This document shows, in pieces, positions 1 to 4,894 of a stretch of 11,101 bases of DNA. The position numbers were made by a program, and so were the translations under genes. How positions within the stretch are numbered: position 1 is the first letter of the stretch; each line of letters starts with the position of its first letter. The DNA lies in contig CALLKI010000108.1 in NCBI GenBank assembly GCA_938008415.1, positions 1 to 11,101 of the forward strand, written 5' to 3'. The stretch comes from an uncultured Luteimonas sp. (GTDB taxonomy: Bacteria; Pseudomonadota; Gammaproteobacteria; Xanthomonadales; Xanthomonadaceae). The notes under the pieces are model-generated. The model was not told the origin of the DNA. It saw nothing but the letters and a program-made list of their open reading frames with translations, and made no database searches.

Positions 1-242
1 CAGGCCGGCCTGCCGTCCACGGTCTCCTGCGCCACCTCGAAGCTGGACAGCACGGCGCGCCTGACGCCGGTGCCGGGGCCGCCGTGCATGTACACCAGGT
101 AGCTCAGGCACGCAGGGCGCAGGTACTCCAGGTGCAGGTCGGACGGCGTGACCCGGTACGGCTCCGCGGCAAGCGCGGGGAACGCCGCCGCGGACAGGGC
201 AAGGACAAGGAACGGGATCGGTCCTGATACGGGTGTGCGCAT
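1..242 (-). CDS. Exported protein of unknown function (3' part outside the window)
   Basis: The minus-strand frame is open from ATG at 242 to the window edge, giving the first 80 residues. The N-terminus looks like a Sec signal peptide: MRTPVSGPIP, then a hydrophobic core (FLVLALSAAAF) and an A-x-A type cleavage site (ALAA|EPYR) near residue 26. The mature part begins EPYRVTPSDLHLEYLRPAC and contains a HGGPGTG stretch near residue 53; no domain is recognised. Third codon positions are mostly G or C, as in its neighbours, which supports a real gene. The start is chosen because it places the signal peptide at the N-terminus. No clear Shine-Dalgarno sequence precedes it. The gene lies downstream of tonB on the same strand after a 147-nt gap, so co-transcription is possible but not shown. 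Function is unknown. Confidence 0.6.
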   Translation of the reverse strand, partial: MRTPVSGPIPFLVLALSAAAFPALAAEPYRVTPSDLHLEYLRPACLSYLVYMHGGPGTGVRRAVLSSFEVAQETVDGRPA

Positions 243-314
243 GCGGGATCGTTGGGTACTGTTGCCACAGGCGCGTAATCCTTGCCGGAAAACGCGGCCG
301 GGGCGAGTGCCGGA

Positions 315-349
315 GGTGGCGGCAGGGCCACGGCCATGGCGCCGCCACC
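315..349 (-). terminator. GC-rich inverted repeat downstream of tonB, possible terminator
   Basis: Perfect 9-bp arms GGTGGCGGC (315-323) and GCCGCCACC (341-349) flank a 17-nt loop that is itself partly self-complementary. The repeat lies 41 nt past the tonB stop codon and before the next minus-strand gene. No T-run follows on either strand, so it is not a canonical intrinsic terminator. It may protect the 3' end or assist termination. Confidence 0.3.
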
Positions 350-389
350 CGGGTGCCGCGAGGGCAGCGCGGGTGGCCGCCCAAATGCC

Positions 390-1037
390 TCAGTCGGGCA
401 GGGTGAACGTGATGGTCTGCTGGACGGTGGCTGGCACCGGCGTGCCGCCGCGCATCGCCGGCTGGAAGCGCCACTGCCGGACCGCGCGCAGGGCGGCGCG
501 GTCGAGGTCGCGGTTGCGGCTGCCGCGCACGATCTCGAGCGAGCCCGGCACGCCGTCGGCCCCGACCTCGATCCGGATCACCACCTCGCCCTCGATCCCC
601 GCGCGCAGCGCAGCGGACGGATATTGCGGTGCCGGCGCGTGCAGCGGGCGCGGCGGGGTGTCGTAGGCCGCCGTGGCCGGGCCCTGGGGCGTGCCGCCGG
701 GCGCCTGTTGCGACGGTTGCTGCGGGGACGGCGCTGGCCGCGGCGGTTCCTCGATCCGCGCCGACTGTTCCGGTGGCGGTGCGGGCTTGTCGTCCAGGCC
801 GCTGGCCGGCCTGCCTGCGTCGGTCTGCGGGACCGGCAGCGGCTCGAACACCTGTCCGTCCTGGGCGCGCGGCCCCCCCGGGGCGCGGTAGAACTCGAAT
901 TCGTCGCGCCTGCCGAGCCAGACCACGAGGAACAGCAGCAGCCCGGCCAGGAACGCCCCGCCAACCAGCCACCAGCCACGCCCGCGCGGCAGCCAGCGGC
1001 GGAGCCTGTCGAGGAAAGTGGGAGAGGCTTCGGTCAT
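390..1037 (-). CDS. tonB: TonB-family energy transducer
   Basis: 215-residue inner-membrane protein that, in this family, couples the ExbB/ExbD proton-motive-force motor to TonB-dependent outer-membrane receptors for siderophores, vitamin B12 or other substrates. A short basic cytoplasmic segment (RLRRWLPRGRG) precedes one transmembrane helix at about 21-42 (WWLVGGAFLAGLLLFLVVWL). A proline/glutamine-rich periplasmic spacer runs from about 67 to 138. The TonB C-terminal domain occupies about 135-213, with the usual APQYPSAALRAGIEGEVVI opening and QWRFQPA core. ATG at 1037 is chosen because it puts the basic/TM signature at the N-terminus; an in-frame extension far upstream lies antisense to serS and is not credible. 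A weak AGGA lies about 11 nt upstream. exbB and exbD are absent here. The gene is divergent from serS. Which TonB paralogue it is cannot be told. Confidence 0.93.
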   Translation of the reverse strand: MTEASPTFLDRLRRWLPRGRGWWLVGGAFLAGLLLFLVVWLGRRDEFEFYRAPGGPRAQDGQVFEPLPVPQTDAGRPASGLDDKPAPPPEQSARIEEPPRPAPSPQQPSQQAPGGTPQGPATAAYDTPPRPLHAPAPQYPSAALRAGIEGEVVIRIEVGADGVPGSLEIVRGSRNRDLDRAALRAVRQWRFQPAMRGGTPVPATVQQTITFTLPD

Positions 1038-1064
1038 CGGCGCACCAGTCCTGGAATCCGCCCG

Positions 1065-1070
1065 ATTCTG
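1065..1070 (-). promoter_or_regulatory. Candidate -10 element for tonB
   Basis: The minus strand reads CAGAAT here, 27 nt upstream of the tonB ATG, which would give a leader of about 20 nt. It is the most AT-rich hexamer in a GC-rich gap. No good -35 is visible. Confidence 0.3.
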
Positions 1071-1123
1071 GCACAGCGCCCGCGAAGCGCGCGGCAACGC
1101 GGCAGGAAGGGCCGTTCCCGGGC

Positions 1124-1129
1124 GATAAT
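1124..1129 (+). promoter_or_regulatory. Candidate -10 element for serS
   Basis: GATAAT matches the sigma70 -10 consensus at five of six positions and lies 32 nt before the serS ATG, predicting a leader of about 25 nt. No convincing -35 hexamer is visible 16-18 nt upstream. Confidence 0.45.
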
Positions 1130-1161
1130 GACAGGATACGTCCACCTGGGAAGTGTCCTTC

Positions 1162-2490
1162 ATGCTCGATCCGGTCCTCCTGCGCCAGCATCTTGCCGAC
1201 ACCGCCGCCCGCCTGCGCGAGCTGCGCGGGTTCGAACTGCCCGTGGAGCAGTTGCAGTCGCTGGAGGCAGAGCGCAAGCAGATCCAGGTGCGCACCCAGG
1301 AGCTGCAGAACCTGCGCAACACCCGCAGCCGGGAGATCGGCCAGCTGATGGGCACCGCCGCGCGCCTGGAGAAGCAGGGCGACGCCGCCGGCGCCGCGAA
1401 GGCGCGCGAGGATGCCGAGCGGATGAAGGCCGAGGTGTCCGGCATCGGCGACGAGCTCAAGGCCAGCGAGGAGCGGCTGGACGCGATCCGCGCCGAGATC
1501 GAGGCCATCGCGCTGGGCGTGCCGAACCTGCCCGACGCTTCCGTGCCGGCCGGCGCCGACGAAAGCGGCAACGTCGAGCAGCACCGCTGGGGCACGCCGC
1601 GCGTGTTCGACTTCGAAGTGAAGGACCATGTCGAGCTGGGCGCGCGCCATGGCTGGCTGGACGCCGAGACCGCGGCCAGGCTGTCGGGCGCCCGCTTCAC
1701 CATCCTGCGCGGCCAGCTGGCGCGCCTGCACCGCGCGCTGGCCCAGTTCATGCTCGACCTGCACACCGGCGAACACGGCTACGAGGAGACCAACGTGCCG
1801 CTGCTGGTCAATGCCGACACCCTGCGCGGCACCGGCCAGCTGCCGAAGTTCGAGGAGGACCTGTTCCGCACGCCGTTCGGCGACGATGCGCGCTACCTGA
1901 TCCCCACGGCCGAGGTCCCGTTGACCAACATCGTGCGCGAATCGATCGTCGAGGCCGAGCGACTGCCGCTGCGCATGACCGCGCACTCGCTGTGCTTCCG
2001 CTCCGAGGCCGGCAGCGGCGGCCGCGACGTGCGTGGCATGATCCGCCAGCACCAGTTCGAGAAGGTCGAGCTGGTCTCGATCACCCGCCCCGGGGACAGC
2101 GACGCAGAACTCGAGCGCATGACCCGCTGCGCCGAGGCCGTGCTGGAGAAGCTCGGCCTGCCGTACCGCCGCGTGCTGCTGTGCTCGGGCGACATGGGCT
2201 TTTCCGCGCGCAAGACCTATGACCTCGAGGTCTGGCTGCCGTCGCAGAACACCTACCGCGAAATCTCCTCGTGCTCCAACTGCGGCGATTTCCAGGCCCG
2301 CCGCATGCTGGCGCGCTGGCGCAACCCGGAGACCGGCAAGCCGGAGCTGGTGCACACGCTCAACGGCTCCGGCGTCGCGGTCGGCCGTGCGCTGATCGCG
2401 GTGATGGAGAACTACCAGAACGCCGACGGCTCGATCACCGTGCCCGAGGTGCTGCGTCCGTACATGGGCGGTGCCGAACGCATCGCCTGA
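1162..2490 (+). CDS. serS: Seryl-tRNA synthetase
   Basis: 442-residue cytoplasmic class II aminoacyl-tRNA synthetase that charges tRNA-Ser (and tRNA-Sec where present) with serine; the length is normal for bacterial SerRS. The N-terminal tRNA-binding arm, a long antiparallel coiled coil rich in K/R/E/Q, spans about 25-115. The catalytic core carries TAEVPL (249-254), motif 2 FRSEAGSGGRDVRGM (279-293) and motif 3 LNGSGVAVGRALIAVMENYQ (400-419), plus the usual SSCSNCGDFQARR. ATG at 1162 is preferred over an in-frame GTG at 1153: SerRS proteins typically begin MLDP, and GGGAAG (1148-1153) sits 8 nt before the ATG but overlaps the GTG. It is a single gene divergent from tonB. The tRNA-Ser gene at 4541 encodes one of its substrates, but the two are not adjacent. 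Nothing is truncated. Confidence 0.98.
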   Translation: MLDPVLLRQHLADTAARLRELRGFELPVEQLQSLEAERKQIQVRTQELQNLRNTRSREIGQLMGTAARLEKQGDAAGAAKAREDAERMKAEVSGIGDELKASEERLDAIRAEIEAIALGVPNLPDASVPAGADESGNVEQHRWGTPRVFDFEVKDHVELGARHGWLDAETAARLSGARFTILRGQLARLHRALAQFMLDLHTGEHGYEETNVPLLVNADTLRGTGQLPKFEEDLFRTPFGDDARYLIPTAEVPLTNIVRESIVEAERLPLRMTAHSLCFRSEAGSGGRDVRGMIRQHQFEKVELVSITRPGDSDAELERMTRCAEAVLEKLGLPYRRVLLCSGDMGFSARKTYDLEVWLPSQNTYREISSCSNCGDFQARRMLARWRNPETGKPELVHTLNGSGVAVGRALIAVMENYQNADGSITVPEVLRPYMGGAERIA

Positions 2491-2513
2491 GCGGGCAGGG
2501 AAGCGGCTTTTCT

Positions 2514-2541
2514 CTCCACGCGTGTCTCTCTACGCGTGGAG
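2514..2541. terminator. Stem-loop 3' of serS, possible terminator
   Basis: Perfect 10-bp arms CTCCACGCGT (2514-2523) and ACGCGTGGAG (2532-2541) enclose the 8-nt loop GTCTCTCT. It begins 23 nt after the serS stop, the usual place for a terminator hairpin. There is no T-run after the stem; a CTTTT run lies before it at about 2507-2511. It could be a transcript-end stabiliser or a non-canonical terminator. Confidence 0.45.
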
Positions 2542-2640
2542 CGGGGACGATCCGCTTGCGTGGCATTGCCGCGCGGACCGTCCGAACGCCGGCGCGCTGC
2601 GCCGGGCCGGATCCATCACTCCATCCCTCGTAGGCTCACT

Positions 2641-2775
2641 CCCTCCCCCCGCAAGCGGGGGGGAGGGCTTGCCTCTCCCTCCCCCGTTCACGGGGGAGGG
2701 CCGGGGTGGGGGGATGAAGTTCCGCAGCGCCTGGATCGCCCCCCTCCTGCGCCTCCCCCCGCAAGCGGGGGGAGG
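2641..2775. repeat. Array of three C/G-rich palindromes (array 1)
   Basis: Three hairpins in a row. Unit A (2641-2667) pairs CCCTCCCCCCGC with a near-complementary G-rich arm carrying one extra G. Unit B (2677-2700) is a perfect 10-bp stem CCCTCCCCCG/CGGGGGAGGG with loop TTCA, followed by the tail CCGGGGTGGGGGG. Unit C (2752-2775) is a perfect palindrome, CCTCCCCCCGC-AA-GCGGGGGGAGG. Types alternate: A and C share the GCAAGC centre, while B carries the GGGGTGGGGG tail. The same plan recurs at 8439-8632. Dispersed intergenic palindromes of this look are common in GC-rich Proteobacteria; no transposase or RAYT gene is nearby. Confidence 0.8.
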
Positions 2776-2826
2776 GGTGCCGCTACGCAATGGTCAGCGG
2801 CCGCGGTGCATCCACCCCGCGCGGCT

Positions 2827-3405
2827 TCAGGCCGCCTCGCGCAGCGGCTTGGGCAGCGAGCCCAGCGCCCGGGTGATGGACGCCTCGCGGTGTTCCGGCG
2901 ACAGGCCGATGCCGTCCGCGCGCAGCACCTCGATGTCGGTGATGCCGAGGAAACGGAACATGAACCGCAGGTACGGTTCCACGAAGTCCGAGGGCTGGCC
3001 GTCGTGCAGGCCACCGGCAGCGGCCACGATGATCACGCGCTTGCCCCCGGCCAGGCCTTCGGGACCCTCGGCGGTGTAGCGGAAGGTCCGGCCCCGGACC
3101 GCGATCCGGTCGATCCACGCCTTCAGCGAGGAGGGGATGCCGAAGTTGTACATCGGTGCCCCGACGACCACGACGTCGGCGTCGAGGAACTGCTGCAGCA
3201 CGGCCTCGTCCCGGGCACGTTCCAGATCGTCGGTGCCAGCGACGGTCCCGGAGTGGATGTGGCCGATCGGATCGCGCTCCAGGTCGCGGCTTTCGACCTG
3301 GAGGCTGGGCACACTGGCCTGCCAGCGTGCGATGATGGCGTCGGTCAGTTGCCGGGTGACCGAGTTGGTCCCCAGGATGCTGGAATCGATGCGAAGCAGT
3401 TTCAT
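2827..3405 (-). CDS. azoR: FMN-dependent NADH-azoreductase (AzoR/AcpD family)
   Basis: 192-residue cytoplasmic flavodoxin-fold enzyme. Family members use FMN and NADH in a ping-pong mechanism to reduce quinones and azo compounds; the physiological role is usually protection against electrophilic quinone stress. Visible signatures: the N-terminal strand and FMN-phosphate loop MKLLRIDSSILGTNSVTRQL; the flavin-binding APMYNFGIPSSLKAWIDRI (about 83-101); RGRTFRYTAEGPEGL (about 105-118); and AAAGGLHDG (about 128-136). Length is close to the family norm of about 200. ATG at 3405 has GGGAG 7 nt upstream. The gene is divergent from a LysR regulator across a 107-bp gap holding a candidate LysR box, an arrangement that suggests direct control by that regulator. 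The exact substrate cannot be told from sequence. Confidence 0.93.
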   Translation of the reverse strand: MKLLRIDSSILGTNSVTRQLTDAIIARWQASVPSLQVESRDLERDPIGHIHSGTVAGTDDLERARDEAVLQQFLDADVVVVGAPMYNFGIPSSLKAWIDRIAVRGRTFRYTAEGPEGLAGGKRVIIVAAAGGLHDGQPSDFVEPYLRFMFRFLGITDIEVLRADGIGLSPEHREASITRALGSLPKPLREAA

Positions 3406-3451
3406 GACTGGGCTCCCGATGGGGTGAGGAGACGGGGCACAGCATGGATTG

Positions 3452-3480
3452 TTGCGAAACCGGAATAAAGCTGCTTAAAT
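3452..3480 (+). promoter_or_regulatory. Candidate sigma70 promoter of the LysR gene
   Basis: TTGCGA (3452-3457) and TTAAAT (3475-3480) are separated by exactly 17 nt, and each matches four of six consensus positions. The predicted start near 3487 leaves a leader of about 26 nt before the GTG. This is the most AT-rich patch in the divergent gap. Confidence 0.45.
3466..3478. promoter_or_regulatory. Candidate LysR-type operator (T-N11-A)
   Basis: The 13 bp TAAAGCTGCTTAA fits the T-N11-A rule for LysR-type boxes. Inside it is the dyad AAGC-T-GCTT (3468-3476) centred at 3472. It overlaps the candidate -10 of the LysR gene, as expected for autorepression, and lies about 65 bp upstream of the azoreductase start, as expected for activation of the divergent gene. 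Confidence 0.4.
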
Positions 3481-3512
3481 ATCACTCATCGTTCCAGATA
3501 CGGGGTGTTCCC

Positions 3513-4523
3513 GTGCAGGACCTCAACGACCTCTACTACTTCGCCATGGTCGTGGAGCACGGCGGTTTCGCCGCTGCCGAGCGTGCCCTGGGCATCCCGA
3601 AATCGCGCCTGAGCCGCCGGATCAGCCAGCTCGAGAACGACCTCGGCGTGCGCCTGCTGCAGCGTTCCACGCGCCGCTTCGCGGTGACCGACGTCGGCCA
3701 GAGCGTGTACCGCCATGCGCAGTCCATGCTGGCCGAGGCGGCCGCCGCCCGCGAGGTGGTGGACCGCCTGAGCGCCGAGCCGCGCGGCCTGGTCAAGGCC
3801 AGCGTGCCGGTGGGCCTGGCCCAGCAGCTGCTGCCGAAGATCCTGCCGGAGTTCCTGGCCAGGTACCCGCAGGTGCGCGTGCAGCTGCACGTCAGCAACC
3901 GCCGCGTGGACGTGATCAACGAGGGCTTCGACGTCGCCATCCGCGTGCGCTCGAAGCTCGACGACGACGGCAGCCTGGTGATGCGCAGCTTCGGCCAGAT
4001 CCAGGAACTGCTGGTCGCGAGCCCGAAGTACCTCGACCGCGCCGGCCGGCCGAAGGTGCCGGAGGACCTGGAGTCCCACACCACGCTGAGCATGGGCGAG
4101 GACGAGGCCCGCCAGCGCTGGGAACTGCAGGGCCCCAACGGCGAGGTCCGCCGGGTGGAACTCAAGCCGCGCGTGGCCGGCTTCGACTTCACCATGCTGA
4201 TGGCGCTGGTGAAGCAGGGACTGGGCATCACCATGCTGCCCGAGACCATGTGCGCCGACGCCGTGCGCAGCGGCGAGCTGGAGGTGGTGCTGCCCGACTG
4301 GCGCCTGCCGCAGGGCATCGCCCATGCCGTGTTCGCCTCGCGCCGCGGCCTGCTCCCGGCGGTGCGCGTCTTCATCGACTTCCTGGCCGAGAAGCTGCCG
4401 CCGCTGATCGAGGAGTCGAGCCTCAACTGCCGGCATTGCGGCAAGGACATCAAGGCGCCGGCCGACATCGCCGCCCATCGCGGACATGCCGGCGACGCCG
4501 CGCCCCGTGCCACAATGCGCTGA
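3513..4523 (+). CDS. LysR-family transcriptional regulator with CxxC/HxxH tail
   Basis: 336 residues. The N-terminal winged helix-turn-helix (about 1-62) reads DLNDLYYFAMVVEHGGF, then ALGIPKSRLSRRISQLE and LGVRLLQRSTRRF, a typical LysR DNA-binding domain. The effector-binding periplasmic-binding-protein-like domain spans about 90-295. The start is taken as GTG at 3513, with GGGG 7 nt upstream, because related regulators begin (M)QDLNDLYYF; an in-frame ATG at 3444 would put the candidate promoter inside the gene. It is divergent from the azoreductase gene, its probable target. Oddity: after the usual end of the domain there is a tail of about 35 residues containing C306-x2-C309-x12-H322-x2-H325, which resembles a zinc-finger ligand set. 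The inducer is unknown; quinones or azo compounds are a guess from the neighbour. Confidence 0.92.
   Translation: MQDLNDLYYFAMVVEHGGFAAAERALGIPKSRLSRRISQLENDLGVRLLQRSTRRFAVTDVGQSVYRHAQSMLAEAAAAREVVDRLSAEPRGLVKASVPVGLAQQLLPKILPEFLARYPQVRVQLHVSNRRVDVINEGFDVAIRVRSKLDDDGSLVMRSFGQIQELLVASPKYLDRAGRPKVPEDLESHTTLSMGEDEARQRWELQGPNGEVRRVELKPRVAGFDFTMLMALVKQGLGITMLPETMCADAVRSGELEVVLPDWRLPQGIAHAVFASRRGLLPAVRVFIDFLAEKLPPLIEESSLNCRHCGKDIKAPADIAAHRGHAGDAAPRATMR
4511..4516 (+). promoter_or_regulatory. Candidate -10 element of tRNA-Ser inside the LysR gene end
   Basis: CACAAT lies 24 nt before the mature tRNA 5' end and overlaps the last codons of the LysR gene. It would give a leader of about 18 nt for RNase P to remove. 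No clear -35 is seen, so read-through from the LysR gene is the alternative. Confidence 0.3.
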
Positions 4524-4540
4524 CGCCGGCAACTGCATGC

Positions 4541-4630
4541 GGAGAGATGGCCGAGTGGTTTAAGGCAGCAGTCTTGAAAACTGCCGCAGGCGCAAGCCTG
4601 CCGTGGGTTCGAATCCCACTCTCTCCGCCA
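4541..4630 (+). tRNA. tRNA-Ser (anticodon TGA)
   Basis: 90-nt cloverleaf with encoded CCA, decoding UCA and, by wobble, other UCN serine codons. The acceptor stem GGAGAGA (4541-4547) pairs with TCTCTCC (4620-4626); the discriminator is G and CCA is at 4628-4630. The D region carries TGGCCGAGTGGTTTAAGGC. The anticodon stem GCAGT/ACTGC holds loop CTTGAAA with anticodon TGA. A long class II variable arm (GCAGGC-GCAA-GCCTGC) is diagnostic of tRNA-Ser. The T arm is GTGGG-TTCGAAT-CCCAC. It starts 17 nt after the LysR stop. No copy of its 3' end recurs in the window, so there is no sign of an integrated element here. Confidence 0.98.
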
Positions 4631-4653
4631 CCTTCCTTCCACTGCTTCGGCTT

Positions 4654-4682
4654 GCCGGGCTGACGCGACAATCCCGCCCGGC
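4654..4682 (+). terminator. Inverted repeat after tRNA-Ser, possible terminator
   Basis: Perfect 7-bp arms GCCGGGC (4654-4660) and GCCCGGC (4676-4682) around a 15-nt loop, starting 24 nt past the tRNA. There is no T-run, so only weak support as a terminator. Confidence 0.25.
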
Positions 4683-4737
4683 GCCAGCCGTCCGCGCCGG
4701 ACGCGAGGGATGGTTGCAACCGCAACGGACACGCGCG

Positions 4738-4762
4738 GCCTGCGGGGGACTTCGGTCCAGGC
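4738..4762 (+). other. Hairpin with cTTCGg tetraloop
   Basis: GGAC-TTCG-GTCC (4747-4758) makes a 4-bp stem capped by the extra-stable C(UUCG)G tetraloop. It can be enclosed by a GCCTG (4738-4742)/CAGGC (4758-4762) pairing with a one-sided bulge; the two stems compete for one C. It lies in the 264-nt gap between tRNA-Ser and the moeB fusion gene. Its role is unknown. Confidence 0.35.
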
Positions 4763-4782
4763 GCCCCGTGCGGCATGCGCGG

Positions 4783-4798
4783 TGCGAACACGTTCGCA
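4783..4798. promoter_or_regulatory. 16-bp operator-like dyad upstream of the moeB fusion
   Basis: TGCGAAC-AC-GTTCGCA: perfect 7-bp arms with a 2-bp centre, about 100 bp before the moeB start. The symmetry and length suit a dimeric repressor site; the short centre makes an RNA hairpin unlikely. The binding protein is not identifiable. Confidence 0.35.
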
Positions 4799-4881
4799 TC
4801 TTCCCGATCACATCCCTGAATGCGCATCGGCGGGTATTGATCGTGCCACCCGTTGCGCGTTCCACTTCACGGCCCGCGCGC

Positions 4882-4887
4882 GATAAT
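4882..4887 (+). promoter_or_regulatory. Candidate -10 element of the moeB fusion (leaderless)
   Basis: GATAAT ends 7 nt before the ATG at 4895, so transcription would begin at or next to the start codon. No Shine-Dalgarno sequence precedes that ATG, which agrees with a leaderless mRNA. Confidence 0.45.
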
Positions 4888-4894
4888 CGTTGCC

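Larger units (their letters stand above)
2491..2826. other. Gene-free gap between convergent serS and azoreductase genes
   Basis: 336 bases without a credible gene. The left part holds one stem-loop (2514-2541). 2542-2636 shows nothing recognisable. 2641-2775 holds three C/G-rich palindromes, listed separately. The reading frames that cross the gap have no start signal and no codon-usage support. It lies between two gene ends, so it should contain terminators rather than promoters. Confidence 0.7.

Noticed and set aside
104..337. 77-residue minus-strand frame starting at 337
   Set aside because: It competes with the frame beginning at 242, which has a clear signal peptide; the 77-residue product has Arg/Ser/Pro shadow composition.
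1038..1766. N-terminal extension of the tonB frame antisense to serS
   Set aside because: The TM signature starts right after ATG 1037, and the extension has no conserved sequence and crosses serS and its promoter.
282..2222. Long plus-strand open frame of 646 codons covering tonB and the first part of serS
   Set aside because: Arg/Ala/Pro-rich composition with no domain. It is antisense to tonB and out of frame with serS; it is a by-product of high GC content.
2641..2700. G-quadruplex elements in the G-runs of the repeats
   Set aside because: The G-runs are mostly complementary to adjacent C-runs and would form hairpins first; the sequence alone cannot support a quadruplex role.
2641..2775. 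CRISPR-like array
   Set aside because: Units are unequal palindromes without regular spacers, and no cas genes are present.
3486..4538. Long minus-strand frame antisense to the LysR gene
   Set aside because: His/Ala/Gln-rich mirror of a typical LysR coding strand; no start signal and no domain.
4541..4630. tRNA-Ser as attachment site of an integrated element
   Set aside because: No integrase and no direct repeat of the tRNA 3' end in the window; the genes on both sides look native.
4786..4797. CGAAC-AC-GTTCG as a LexA (SOS) box of the Gram-positive type
   Set aside because: The centre is 2 bp instead of 4 bp, no SOS gene is adjacent, and Xanthomonads use different LexA sites.
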